A DNA stretch of 64,000 nucleotides from Edaphochlamys debaryana (GCA_016858145.1 JAEHOE010000087.1:1-64000), one strand, 5' to 3'. Counted from the stretch's first letter, positions 23,701 through 35,300 are shown. A program made the numbers and translations. Notes: generated by a model not told the origin, from the sequence alone.

Positions 23701-23773
23701 GCTGGTGGCCTCCGTATGCCCCGCCAGGTGCAGCATAGCTGGGCATGTAGCCCGAAACTGCATTGCCCTGCAT
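14707..23773 (-). CDS. MED16: Mediator complex subunit 16 (SFR6-type)
   Basis: Tail-module subunit of Mediator, linking activators to RNA polymerase II in the nucleus. Seventeen exons, 5'->3': 23773-23428, 23090-22978, 22322-21789, 21504-20640, 20260-19825, 19584-19438, 19287-19156, 18863-18787, 18381-18209, 17803-17744, 17468-17352, 17019-16879, 16514-16416, 15979-15878, 15737-15673, 15483-15344 and 14954-14707. All phases agree, giving 1,264 residues, close to the length of land-plant MED16. The call rests on the WD40-like N-terminal half with RRALLGATASGRVVVWTQPS (about residues 135-150; plant MED16 has IANFHGRITIWTQPTQ), AWCPVSNLVAVAL and AVLTAGGDLTILWS. The C-terminal half is helical (MVWFVFEVLTLMLA, LRLWSLEYAQAG, VFLAQVAHGLFQGPFHYHFARC). 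It ends MDMEY at TGA 14,707-14,709. Alanine and glycine runs, as in other volvocine proteins, fill exons 3-5. It is head-to-head with the small membrane-protein gene. The ATG at 23,773 is the first good one; an earlier start is possible. Confidence 0.9.
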
Positions 23774-24443
23774 CCCGGCCGCTGCGGCCGCGCCGCTCCG
23801 CGCGAGTGCTCCCGCAGCCCACTCCGCGCGTGCAGCTTGAAAGCTTCTAGAGCATGTTTTGCTTTGTTAGAAGGTCTTACGTCACGTGGCTATGGTCCCG
23901 CTTGGTTGTCGCGCAAAAGCAATGCACAGCGTGGGCTCAGACGCTCAGCGCTGCCTGCCGCTATGGTGACATTCACGTGGGTGGAGTGAGGGCTTGGGCA
24001 CCAGAAGTGTTGACAGACGGAGCGATCGGAGACTTCGCCCAGCGTCCCCAGCCCCCCGCACCCGCATCGAGGTCGGGCTTGAGGGCCTTCACCTGCCCCA
24101 CCACACGCTCCGCATACAGCCACCGCAGCGCTACGTACATATAGCTGCACGCGCCTACGGGGGGCACTGCCCCGCCCTTGAACCCGCCCTGCGACCGCAC
24201 GCTGTTTGAGCAACACCCAAGCGTAGTCAAGCAGCCTTCGCCCTACAACCGGCGCATCATATCATAAGCTTGCGTTGGACGCTAGACGGGTGGAGCGCGG
24301 CCGTTGTGCACTTCAGGTAGGGCCCCAGCGAATGGCCGCCACGTCGCCTGTGCCCTTGCTCGCCTGCCTCGATAGCCCGGTCCAGCTTAAGTAGCAGTTC
24401 GCAGAGACCGCACTGTGGGCCCAAGTTGCCGCAGCGCCCTGTT
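23774..24443. promoter_or_regulatory. Divergent promoter region between MED16 and the membrane-tail gene
   Basis: About 670 bases separate the two outward-facing start codons. No TATA box or coding stretch is obvious. It must carry both promoters and 5' untranslated regions if the gene models are right. Confidence 0.45.
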
Positions 24444-25416
24444 ATGCGCCAGGGGTCAGCTCGGCCACTCGTCGTGGTAACACAGCGGTCGCGTCTCCGC
24501 TTGCAGACTTGCGCGAGGATGCCAGCACCTGCGACCTCCTCTTCCGTGCTAGGCGCCTCCACGAGGCAGCGCGTGTGGCCGGGGTGTCCAGGCCGTCTGC
24601 TGAGGCAGCGCACGCATCTGATTCCCTCGGCGAGCACTGGCGCCAGCTCAATCCAGCGTGTAGTCCTGTCCACTGACCGCCAAGGTCAGCAGGCGCTGCG
24701 GCTCGCAGCTGGCACGGCTGGCGCTGGCGCGGGCACTGCCGGGCCGAGCGGTGGCGATGGGCGCTCGCGGAGAGACGCGTCTCCGTCTAGCACCAGCCCG
24801 GTTGTGACTGCGGCAGCTTCGGCGTCAGCTATGCCGAGCACGCAGCCGCAGTCGGGCCCGGCCGTCCGGACCGTGCCCAAGCTATCCCTCCCCGAGCCCA
24901 GCCTGCTGCCCGGCGAGTTCGTGCCCATTCCCGAGGACGTGATCGCTGATTTCGAGCACAAGCTGGAGGCGGACCTGCAGACCGTCGGGGTCACCATCAC
25001 CGCTATCCTCGGTGAGCGGCTGCGAGGGTAGTGGGGGGTGGGCCGCGGGAGTTTGAGGGGAGTGACACGCTTCGAGCCCTGGAGCCCTGGAGTTGAGCAG
25101 CCCGGCCGAGACCCACGGACGTGAAGCGTTTACGTCCCTTCGGCACGAGGCACCGAGCGCCACGGGCTGTAGTGTCCCGCCAGTGCTCCCCACAGCAGCC
25201 CTTCCCACCCTCCCTCACCCATTCACCCCCCCGCCCCACCCTCCATACCCTCTCTCAGGCGTCATTATTTTCTGGCGAGGCGTGTGGGCCCTGCTCGACC
25301 ACTTCATCGGTGACTCGGTCGTGGGCGACATTTGTTGTATCATTGTGGGCCTCGTCATCGTGCTGTACATCCGGCTCAGCGGCATGAAGATTGCCAGCTT
25401 CTGGCCGCCCAGCTAG
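24444..25416 (+). CDS. Unrecognised protein with C-terminal membrane segment
   Basis: Two exons, 24444-25011 and 25259-25416, joined in phase (tatcctcg|gtgagc ... tctctcag|gcgtc), about 241 residues. The first ~125 residues are Ser/Thr/Ala/Arg-rich without a motif; the start is uncertain, with ATGs at 24,444 and later ones in the same frame. A conserved-looking block follows, FVPIPEDVIADFEHKLEADL, then GVIIFWRGVWALLDHFIGDS and a hydrophobic span DICCIIVGLVIVLYIRLSG, ending near a WPPS tail. The WRGxWxLLD motif beside a membrane helix recalls multi-pass proteins of the fuseless type, but the similarity is too short to claim. I read it as a small membrane-anchored protein, one or two helices, of unknown role. 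The TAG stop at 25,414-25,416 is clear. Confidence 0.6.
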
Positions 25417-26744
25417 AGCGGCAGTGTGCTGAGACAAGCAGCCCAAAGGCCGAGGCGCCCGGGGTTTGCCCAGGTTTTGGCGGACCGGGGCCGAGGTGCG
25501 CAGGTTTTGCCCCAGATGGAGCAGCAGCCAGGAAACTCATCAGGTTTTGCACTGCACGGCGAGCGGCAGGCCGTGCTCGACGACTACTACTGGGGAGGAG
25601 CTGAGCTCGGAGCGGCGCGGGAGAGCACGAGAGCAGGCGAGGATGCAGGGGGAGCGTGGGAGTGGAGCACGAGTGACAGCAGCCAGGGGGGAGCGGGAGC
25701 GGTGGGCGCCGCCAGGGTTGTTTGGTAAGGTTTTGGTCGTGTTGGTTTGCTGGTCTTTGGTCGGGTGTGATATGATGTGGGCCAACTTGAGTGTTTCCGG
25801 TGTGACAGAAAGGTGTACAGTAGGACCGGCCGTGTGGCGAATCCCTATGGCACCGCCCAAGTCTTGGGCCGGGCCCACACGCCTCCGGCTTTCACCCATG
25901 CTTCCCATATGGGTTGGCCGCGCGGCGATGTGGGTTGGTCACGTTCCCATCTGGGCTGGTTCGCTAGGGCAAAGCAAATGGAACACGGTCGCGGTCTAAG
26001 CTATCGCAGAAGACATCAGCAAGTGCCGCGGGTTACAGGAGCAACGCGCAGTCGCGGGGCCTGGCCATGTGTCGGCCCGTCGCAGCGCCAAGCGCGCATG
26101 AGAGCGTGAGAGGGCCCTATGTTGGTCGAGTGGCATCGTCTTCCTTATTCTAGCTGGCAGGTGTTGATAGTTTATTACGCAATTTGAGCGGGGGTGAGAG
26201 AGGGGCTAGATGCAGGGGAGTTAGAAGGGTAGGCACAGCTTGCGAGGAGAGGTGTGGAGGAGCGACCATTTTAGAGTCGCCTTGCGTCGACGGGGAGACG
26301 GGTAGGGGTCATTTCATGTTTGGGCACACATGCATGCATGGGATCTGCACCAGCGATCCCGCTTATTCCTGCGGCAGCAGCATCTATGTAAGGCTACGCA
26401 AGCACTGCTACCCCATGGGTTCCCGTCCCTACCTAGGGACTCCCTCCAAGGCTAGCAGCACCTCTTTATGCGCGTGTACTAGCATGGGCCCCTCAATCGG
26501 CGTGCCAATCAGCTGCCTCTGCGGGAGGTGGGTTATTTCAGACAACGTTGCGTAGTGCCGCGGTGCGATGGCATCGGAGGTTAGTAGGGCCGGAGCCGCG
26601 CACCCCGGCTGGCACCCCACTTTTGAGTCGGGCCTCGATAAGAAAGGCTCGCGGTTGACTCAGCCTAAACCTTACAGACCTTCATCCCAGACAGTAATCG
26701 GCGTGCCCATCAGCTGCAGCATCTGCAGGAGGGGCATAAGGCTG
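25417..26744. other. Intergenic region with degenerate repeats
   Basis: No gene recognised. The first 150 bases repeat caggttttg three times and are probably 3' untranslated sequence. From 26,490 to 26,740 two related segments occur: atcggcgtgcc.atcagctgc at about 26,497 and 26,698, each followed by a ctgcgggagg-like word. The far end is the probable 3' untranslated region of the leftward MYND gene, with TTACA (TGTAA on the minus strand) at 26,672-26,676. Confidence 0.45.
26672..26676 (-). terminator. Candidate TGTAA polyadenylation signal of the left MYND gene
   Basis: TTACA on the + strand reads TGTAA in the sense of the leftward MYND gene, about 610 bases past its stop at 27,283 and just outside the palindrome arm. 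TGTAA is the usual signal in volvocine algae. Confidence 0.45.
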
Positions 26745-27282
26745 GAGCCACGCAAGGCGCACCTTGGCTGGCACCTCACAACACTCCTCGAGCCCCCATG
26801 CTGCCATGTCCCATACCCCCGCACTACACGCGGGTCATGCCCATTACTCGACCCAGCGTTCAGCACCTCAGCCCCACGCACAGCCAGCGCGAACAACACG
26901 CACCGGGTGCCAACCGGAGCCAGGGCCGGAGCCGCACACGGCGCAACTCATTCACGCATTCGGCTGTTGAGCGTTGGGGCAACAGGTATGTGTGCTGTAC
27001 TGATTGCCGCGGCAGCCGCTATGCCGGTATCAATTAGCCCAGCAACACAACGGGCGAGACAGAAACACTGTCAGGGCCAGCCCTCGGTGGCCCATCGCTC
27101 TACTCCCAACCGTGCCTGAGGCGAACAGTTTCCATGCGACCTTGAGCCCACGGCACAACCACAAACCGCAACATCCAATCAGTCCGAAGGCAGAGGCGGT
27201 CCTGCCGCTACCGCATCAGTTTCCGGCCTTCCTCACCCCTCCAGCCGCTGAGCCGTGTGCTCCCGTCTGCTCCTCCCCTCCA

Positions 27283-30200
27283 TCACTCGGCCCCCGCCTC
27301 CGCCGCCCGGGCCGCCTTGAGCCTGCGGCAGTCCCCCTTGTGCCCCGTCTCCCCCTCCGCCGCCCAGTGCTGCTTCTGGCAGGCGGGGGAGCAGTAGAGC
27401 GCCACACGGCAACCGCCGCAGCGCTGCAGGGGCAGCTTGCTCTCGGCCTGCCCCGCGAAGCAGCGGCAGCCGGGGTTGCAGCAGAGGCGCAGGCGAGTTG
27501 GGTAGAAGGCTGGGAGTTCCCAATCGAGGATCGTCACATCATTGATGCCACGCCGCGCCGCCGCCACCGCCGCCCGCTCCGCCGGCGCCAGCAGAGCCTC
27601 CAGCGCCGCCGTCGGCGCCGCCGTTGCCGCGGCACTCGCCACCGCCGCCACGGCCGCCAGGGCCTCCACCACACCCTCCGGAAGCTCGCCGCCGGCACCC
27701 GGCAGCATGGCGGTACGGGTCACCGCCGCCAGCGCTCGGGCCTCGGCGGCGCTGTACTGCCGAGTGCATTCGACGATCATCTCCAAGGCCTCGCTGGTAG
27801 TTGCAAAGAACGACCGCAGTACCATTCGGCCCGCCGGCGCCGCCACCATACCGGCAATGCCCCGCCGCAGCGCCGCCGCCGTCGCCGCCAGCCCCTCCGC
27901 GCTGCACCTTCTCCTGCCGCCGCTGCGGCCTGTGCGGAAGCCAGAGCCGCCGCGAGGGCCGCCCGCCGGCCGTCGCGGCGGCTCGCCTGACAGCAGTGAC
28001 GCAACCGTCAGTAGCCCCACCAGCCTCATCCCCGCCAGTCTCTCCGCGCTAAGATGTCGAGACACCGCCGGGAGGGCCTCGAGGGCGATGGCCTCGAGGG
28101 GCACTCCTGCGTCCGTCGGCCCGAACTGTGGGGTGGAGGTGGAGGTGGAGTGGAGGTGGGCAAGGCAGGACGCGCACGGCTGGCGGCTTGCGGAATTCAG
28201 GCCCATCCCCGCTAGCTGTGACGAAACATTCATGTTGCTTGTGAGCGCACGTAAGGGCATGAATTGTTAGTGGCCGTAATGCGACACGGCGGAGACCCTG
28301 GCATTGCTTTGATACCAGCACCCTCGCGCGGACACCAGCACTCCGCTCCGCCCGCCCCGCTTAACCACCCATCCAACTACCTTTCTCGGCAGCGGCCCCG
28401 TCGCGTCCTCGCACAGCTGCAGCCGCAGCGCTGGGTGCAGCCTCTCCACCGCCTGCAGGCTCAGCGCCAGAGCCTCTGCCGCCTCCGCAGCGCCGGGGCT
28501 GCCGGGCGGCCGCTCCGCCAGCAGAGCCGCCAGGCCGTGCCGGGGGTCCAGGGCGAGGCGGGTCACGGCGTAGGTAACCGCCAGGTCCCCGGTAATCGTC
28601 TGGGGGAGGGCGGGAGAGGAGGGAAAGAGACGGGAAAGAGGCGTGGGTGTACAGGACGTGTACCGGTATGCGCGTGCATAGTCGAACTTCGTTCTATTGG
28701 TTGTTGACATCCCCAAAGCCTGGAGGTGGGGCCGGCCTGGTGGGTTGCACGATGAACCAACCCCCAAGAAACGGTAGCCGTGGAAACGTGTGGTTGTCCC
28801 ACCAAGCCATTCCAGGCAGAGCCCCCATCAAAAGCACCTACCACGACGCTTTCCCTCGCGTCCACCGCGCTCTGCAGCAGTTTTGCGCCGGTGACGAACA
28901 GCCCCAGCGGCGGCCGCCAGCGCTTGGGGGCCGGCCCTGCCGGGCCCGCCCCGCCGCTCCCTCCGCCTCCGCCCTCGCCGCCTGCGTCGCCGCCACCTCC
29001 GGCCGGCGGCGGAGTCAGCGAGGCGCGCAGGATGGGGAGAATGGCGGGGCCGAACAGCAGGCGGTGCGTGACCTCCTGGGGGTAGGGGCCCCCGAGGACA
29101 TCCTCTTGTTGGTGCTTGCGCAGGGCCGCGTCGAAGGTCGGGAGCAGCTCGCACCGCGCCAGGCGGGCGGCGGTGTCGGCCCGGGCGGCCTCGTCAAGCG
29201 AGGGCCAGCCTGCGGGTAGGCATGCATGGAAGCGGGGATGGATGGAGGTGGGGGTTGTGGGGATCGGGTCTGTTCCTTCTGGCAGGGGCTGCCCGACAAC
29301 AACCCAAACATGCACAGCCCAAGCTCACGGGAGGCACGTTGCGAGATCGCTTTTGCCTGCCTCACCCGACTCGAGGCTCTTGCCGAGGTACTCGAAAACG
29401 GAGAACACAAACCTCATCACCAGGCGCCCACAGCCCATCGTCAGGCACCGCACCGCCCAGCCGAGCGCCTCGGCCGTGCTTGGCAGCATGTCGGGCGGCG
29501 GCAGGCCGGCGGAGTCAGACAGATCTTCGTCCGCCACGACACGTGCCAGGCCAAACAGCTGTCCGGCAGCCAGCTCGATCATGGTGTACTCGTCATCATC
29601 CTCGTCGGGGATCTGCTGGTTGACGGACGCTGCCACAAGGGCGGCGGCGTTGCCCGTCAGGAACGGCGCCAGGACGTGCCGCGGCGGGGGCGCGAACTGG
29701 GGCTCAAGCCGAGCCACCATGCGCCAGTAGCCCGCCGAGCCCCGCAGGTAAGGCTCTTCTAGGAGCGACAACGAAGCCCCCAGGACCTCCAGCGAGCCGC
29801 CGGCCCAGGCCAGGGGCGCGGACACGGCCGGGAAGGTGGTGAAACCGGCCGCCGCCGCCACCTCGGCCGCCATGGCGGCGGCGGGCGAGGGCTTCTCCCC
29901 GACGTGGCCCGCCGCCCACACGCCCAGCATCGGCGCCGTCTCCTGGAAGCGGCGGAGCGCGGGCGAGGAGGCCACCACCTCCGCCACCACGCCCGCCGCG
30001 CGCACGTGCCGTGAGTCCAGAGGGTCACAGTCCGCTATGCCGGGGCAGGCCCTTATCAGCAGGCACTGCGGCGGGTCGCTCGATACCGGGCGTGGGCAGA
30101 GGGTGGGCATCGTCATCAGCGGACTACTTGCTTTCCCTTGGAACGTGTTAACAATGCCGGTAGTAGAAGCCCCGCCACCAAAACCAACCTGCCAAGCGGC

Positions 30201-31938
30201 CGTTCAAACGGGGCTTCTTGTGGGAAACCCCAAGCAACGAACTCTATTACCTGTCAACCCTTGTAAACCCCTGCTTCCCGCCAGGGCAGACCCTCGCGAG
30301 GAAGCCGTGCCTCCTAGCTGCCCCTCGGATGCTGCCCCTGCGTGGGCAGGACAGCCGTACGTGCCGTACACACCTGGAGTTTGCTCAGGCAGCGAAGGAG
30401 GGCCTTGGTTCCGGTCAAGAGCTGCACGGGGCCCCTCAGAGCCTCCTTCGCCACCTCCCCGGAGTGCATGGCCGGCGCTACCCTTGAGGAGGAGCCGCCC
30501 TGAGCCCCCGTCTGAGCGCCGGCGCTGCTAGGGCTGCCGCCAGCACCGGGCTCGGCGGCGGCGGCGGCGGCCGCCGCTGCGCCGGGCGGCGGTGGTGGCG
30601 CCGCCAGCAGCGCCTCCGCCAGCGCTCCCAGGACGTCGCTGCGCCGCAGGGCCCGGCACATGTCATTGCGGCGATCGGGAGTGCTGTAGTAGGCGTAATC
30701 CGTAATCCGTAATCCGTAATCCGTAATCCGGCATTGGCGTACGTTAGTAGCGCCTCCGTCCCTGCCCCAGCCGCCGCTCCTGCCTCCGACTCGGCATCTG
30801 TGCCGGGTGCCTGGCGGGCGTTGCCGCCGGCCCCGCTGCCGCCGCCGGCCTCAGCCTCGCCGCCGCCGCCGGGGCCCTGGCCTTCGGTGACGGCGGCGCC
30901 GGCAGCCGCCGCAGCTGGACCGGCCGGCGAGAGCCTATCGCCACCGCCCGCCAACCCTGCCGCCGCCCCAGGCGCCTTCGCCGGCACCACCGCCGCCGCC
31001 CACACAGGGCTGCGGGCGAGGCACCTCGACGCCGCCGCCAGCGCCGCCTGCACCTCATCCGCTGACAGCGCCGCCGCCAGCGCCGCCGCCTCGAGGGTGC
31101 CGACGGCGGCGGGGTCCGCCCGGGGTCGGCTGGGGGGGTGACCGACGCTGTCGGCAGCGCGGACCTCAGACAGGAGGGAAGCAGCCCTGCTGCCGCCGCC
31201 CCCGCCGCCCCCGCCGCCGCCGCCGCCGCCGCCGCGTTGCAGCGCAGCAGTCTTGTTGAGGTGGAGAGTGATGTCGCCCACCTGCGCGAGAATGGCAGTG
31301 GTCTGGACCAGCGCCCGAACCGCAGCCTGAGCGCTCGCCGGGTGCAGCGGGGCGGCGGCAATGGCAGAGGCGGCAGCGGCGGCGGCAGAGGCGGCGGCGG
31401 CGGCGGCAGAGACGGAGGAGGAGCTGGAGGAGCTGGAGGAGGAGGAGCTGGCATCCGCCGCCGGCGCGGCGGGCTCCGTGGCGGCGGCGAGCAGCGCCGT
31501 CAGCTGGCGTCTGGCCCCCGCGTACGCCGCGGCGAGGGAGCGCAGCGGCGCGGCGGCGGGCTGCTGCGCAGCAGCGGCTAGCAGGGTCTCAGCCGCCAGG
31601 TTGCGCGCGGGGGTGGGCCATATGTCGTTGGATTGGACCTCGAGCTCAAAGCTCGCGTGATGGAGGGCGTTGAGGCACGGCACGAGCTTGGCCAGCGCAG
31701 CAGCTTCGGAGCCGCTCTGAGCCGGTGGGTCGGCCTCCGCGGTCGGCTCCCTCGCAACAGCCCGGCGAGTCAGAGCCTCTGTTGCTTGCTGTGCGGCTGC
31801 CTCGAGGCCCCTGAGCGCATCCGCGCACGCCTGGAGCCACTCGCAGAAGCGGCGGACGCCTCCCGCCTCAGGGCCGCGAGCCGGCGCGGGGCAGGGGCCG
31901 CCGCGGACCGCGCCGACGCCCCGTCCGTGGGCCGGCAT
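27283..31938 (-). CDS. MYND zinc-finger protein, left palindrome copy (possible frame break)
   Basis: Exons 5'->3': 31938-30743, 30683-30374, 30065-29366, 29209-28842, 28599-28381 and 28125-27283, about 1,211 residues. The C-terminus is a MYND finger: CCNPGC, then CGGC, YCSPAC and HKGDC supply the Cys/His ligands, near the last 65 residues. MYND fingers usually bind proline-rich peptides; no SET or other catalytic domain is visible, and volvocine genomes hold many such proteins of unknown role. The N-terminal half has Ser, Ala and Gly runs. A ~30-residue segment present in the right copy is replaced at 30,699-30,730 by a heptamer repeat, and the frame changes there. A 59-base GT..AG intron (30,684-30,742) would restore it and makes the whole model phase-consistent. 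If it is not spliced, this copy is a pseudogene. It lacks the 366-base intron of its twin. The ATG at 31,938 (MPAHGRGVG) matches the start of the twin. Confidence 0.75.
30163..30218. repeat. Short foldback in the MYND-left intron
   Basis: agaagccccg and cggggcttct stand about 35 bases apart inside the intron 30,066-30,373, with ccaccaaaaccaacctgcc between them. It could form a small hairpin. Nothing equivalent was noticed at the same place in the right copy. Confidence 0.5.
30699..30730. repeat. Heptamer tandem repeat (cgtaatc)4
   Basis: Four to five copies of a 7-base unit lie at the frame break of the left MYND gene. Being 7 bases, each gain or loss changes the frame. It is absent from the matching part of the right copy. 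It is not the algal telomere unit (TTTTAGGG). Confidence 0.9.
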
Positions 31939-32352
31939 GTATGGGCTTGGGGCCTGCGCAAAGGTTGAAGCGACTGACGGGAACTGAGGCAGAGCAGGCC
32001 GCTTGTTTTGGTCGCACACGGGCCGCGAGCAAGGTGGGCAAGGAAGACTGAGCGCCGTGAGTGTTGACAAAACCGTCGCGGGTGCGAGTTGTGTTGACGC
32101 TAGAAGGGCATGTGCTTTCGGCGAGAGTGCCGGGAGTCATGTGGAGTTGTGCGGCCGACCCTCGCGCGCCTCGAGGCAGCACACGCGACCCTTCCCCTAA
32201 CCCCGCGCGCTCTCGCCGAATACGCCATGCCCTTCTAGCGTCAAACACCACTCATTCGCGACGCTGACGGCGTCGCACTTTTGCCCACCAGGCGGCCTGC
32301 TCGGCCTCAGCTGCCCCTCAGCCTCTTCAACCTTTGCGCAGGCCCCAAGCCC
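31939..32352. promoter_or_regulatory. Shared divergent promoter at the centre of the MYND palindrome
   Basis: The 414 bases between the two MYND start codons are themselves an imperfect palindrome: ttgacgctagaagggcat at 32,095-32,112 mirrors 32,227-32,244, with roughly 115 bases of mostly unpaired spacer. Each gene therefore has nearly the same upstream sequence. No TATA box was seen. Joint regulation is likely but inferred. Confidence 0.6.
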
Positions 32353-35300
32353 ATGCCGGCCCACGAACGGGGCGTCGGCGCGGTCCGCGGCGGCCCCTGC
32401 CCCGCGCCGGCTCGCGGCCCCGAGGCGGGAGGCGTCCGCCGCTTCTGCGAGTGGCTCCAGGCGTGCGCGGATGCACTTCGGAACCTGGAGGCAGCCGCAC
32501 AGCAAGCAACAGAGGCTCTGCCTCGCCGGGCTGTTGCACCGGAGCCGACCGCGGAGGCCGACCCACCGGCTCCGCATACCTCCGAAACTGCCGCGCTGGC
32601 CAAGCTCTGCGGGCCGTGCCTCAACGCCCTCCACCACGCGAGCTCTGAGCTCGAGGCGCAGACCGACGCGCTGTGGCCCGACCCCCCGCGCAACCTGGCA
32701 GCACAGATCCGCCTCGCCGCCTCCGCGCAGCAGCCCGCCGCCGCGCCGCTGCGCTCCCTCACCGCAGCGTACGCGGGGGCCACACGCCAGCTGACGGCGC
32801 TGCTCGCCGCCGCCACGGAGCCCGCCGTGCCGACGGCAGGCGCCACCACCTCCTCCGCCGCCGCCACCTCGCCAGCTGCCGCCTCCGCCGCCGCCAGCCC
32901 CACCAAACCCGCTTCCAACCCCTCTGCCGCCGCCGCCGCCGCCGCCACCGCCGCCGCCGCTGCCGCCGCGTCGATGGTCCCGCCAGCCGTCCAAGCGGCG
33001 GTCTGCGCTCTCATCCACACCACGGCTACGCTGTCGCAGGTAGGGTGGACCGGTCGCGCTGTTGCCCTTGTGTGCAGCTTGCAGAACCGCCTGCAAGGCC
33101 CCGGCCCCTGCTTTTGGGGTTCGCTTTGCTCGTTAGTCACACCGGGTCAGAACACAGTCGCGTCTGCGCGGAGTGCGCAGCAGTCAGGACCGGTCAGACC
33201 GGACAGACCAGGGGCGAGCCTGGGAGCGAGCGGGCGCGGACCCGGTGATGACCGCTCAGCTGCACCCCAATCTGCTTGCTCGCCATGCTTTGATCCGTTG
33301 GGTTTCCCTGGGACCCTGCCGGCCTCTATCTACATCTGTGGATGGTCGCCTTGGGCACACTCACCACTGCCTTGTATGTCCGCTGCGGGTGCTCCATGGC
33401 TGCAGATCGGCGACATGATTCTCCGCGTCAACAGGACCGCAGCAACCGTTAGCGGCGGCAGCAGTGGCAGAGACGAAGATGCGGCCAGGCTGGCGTCCCT
33501 CCGCAGCGGCGTTGTCCCCAGCCGACCCCGTGCCGAGCCCGCCGCCGTCGGCACGCCCGAGGCGGCGGCGCTGGCGGCGGCGCTGTCAGCGGAGGAGGTG
33601 CAGACGGCGCTGGCGGCGGCGTTGAAGTGCCTTGCCCGCAGCCCTGTGTGGGCGGCGCCTGGGGCGACGGCGGCGGTGGCGGCGACGGCGGCGACGGCGA
33701 AGGCGCCTGGGGCGGCGGCACGGGTGGCGGGCGGTGGCAATAGGCTCTCGCCGGCCGGTCCAGCTGCGGCGGCTGCCGGCGCCGCCGTCACCGAAGGCCA
33801 GGGCCCCGGCGGCGGCGGCGAGGCTGAGGTCGGCGGCAGCGCTTGCCAGGCCACCGGCACAGATGTCAAGTCCGAGGCCGGAGCGGCGGCCGGGGCAGAA
33901 GCAGCGGCGGAGGCGGGGGCGGAGGTGGACCAGGAGAGGCTGATGACGTACTCCAACGCCTGTGGCTTCGTGCGGGCGGCCGCGGAGCTCACCGAGTGTG
34001 TGTTCAAGCACTCCCACCACTGCACCCGCGATGAAAACCTCGAGCTGTGCCGGGCCCTGCGGCGCAGCGACGTCCTGGGAGCGCTGGCGGAGGCGCTGCT
34101 GGCGGCGCCGCCACCGCCGCCGGGCGCAGCGGCGGCAGCCGCCGCCGCCGCCGAGCCCGGTGCTGGCGGCAGCCGCAGCAACGCCGGCGCTCAGGCGGGG
34201 GCTCAGGACGTCTCTTCCTCAAGGGTAGCGCCGGCCATGCACTCCGGGGAGGTGGCGAAGGAGGCTCTGAGGGGCCCGGTGCAGCTCATGTACGGGACCA
34301 CGGCCCTCCTGGGCTGCCTGAGCAACCTCAAGGTGTGTACGGCACGTACGGCTGTCGGTCCTGGCGCATGGGGCAGGTGCAGCGCCCTAGGGGCAGCTAG
34401 GAGGCACCGCTTTGTTGCAGGGGTCTGCGCAGGGAAGAGGCGAGGGAAGCGGGGGTTCGTCGGGGTTCGTTAGGCTTCGGGTCTCGACCCCGCACGAGCC
34501 CCGCTTGAGCTGGACGCCGGCGAACCGGGGTCCGCGCATGCTCCACGCTGCATCCCCGCCGCCGCCGATGTCTTCACCGGTTGGAGTCCGTAGGGGTGGG
34601 GATGGTGGGTAGGAGAGGTGGAAGGGGTTGGGGCTTAGGAAGCCGGGTTTTACACGGGGTGCCTCCCCGAGCCAATGCGGCGAGCGCAAAGGCAGGGAGG
34701 ACTTGAACGGAGCAACAGCCCTCGGAACCCCATGCCCCCTGGCCCGAAGGCCAGAGGCATCATTGGGGCTTAGGGCGACAGGGAGAGGCGGGACGAGTCG
34801 TGTGTACGTCGGTGCGGGCTGTGGCGCCCCGTGGGGGTCCTTGCGCGAGCTCGTCATAACTCTCGCTCTTGCTCGTAGCTCACCAAAGCTGCTCGAAAGG
34901 AGACGCAGAAGGCCGCAAACACTTCAAGAAGTCGCGAGAGGTTGCTTGCACATAGGCCCGAAGAAGCTTCAGCTACGCTGCTTATGTCGTGAGAGCTCAT
35001 GAGCTCATGAGACCTGAGCTTATGAAGTTGTGGCTAGCGTCTTCGTGTTCCGGCTGCGGCGTGTGAACACCTTTTGCCCCACTCCAACTTCGGACCCCGG
35101 ACCCCGAGTTCCCGATGTTACCTGCGAACACCCCTTGCCCCCGGCCGGCCTCTCAATCTCTTCCGTCTTCTCGTGCCCCCAAGTAAAGCGCAGAAGCGCT
35201 ACCGCACGTGCGGTCGACACGTTCGGGCTTTGGGGGGCCCTAACGTCCCCTGTTGGCAGGGTCCCCTTGTTTTTGCCAGCTCGCTCCGGCAGGACCAAAG

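Larger units (their letters stand above)
26745..32169. repeat. Left arm of giant inverted repeat (~5.4 kb)
   Basis: Reverse-complement counterpart of about 32,170-38,680. Matching reaches outward to ccacgcaaggcgcacc near 26,749 (mate near 38,675) and inward to ttgacgctagaagggcat at 32,095-32,112 (mate 32,227-32,244). It includes a complete MYND gene plus its 3' flank. The arm is shorter than its partner because two introns differ in length. Confidence 0.85.

Noticed and set aside
24426..24443. Extended start of the membrane-tail gene at 24,426
   Set aside because: The codon there is TTG; the first ATG in frame is at 24,444.
30699..30730. Heptamer repeat as interstitial telomere
   Set aside because: The unit cgtaatc is unrelated to TTTAGGG or TTTTAGGG.
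32281..32352. Start of the right MYND gene at 32,281
   Set aside because: It is a TTG codon; the ATG at 32,353 matches the start of the twin copy.
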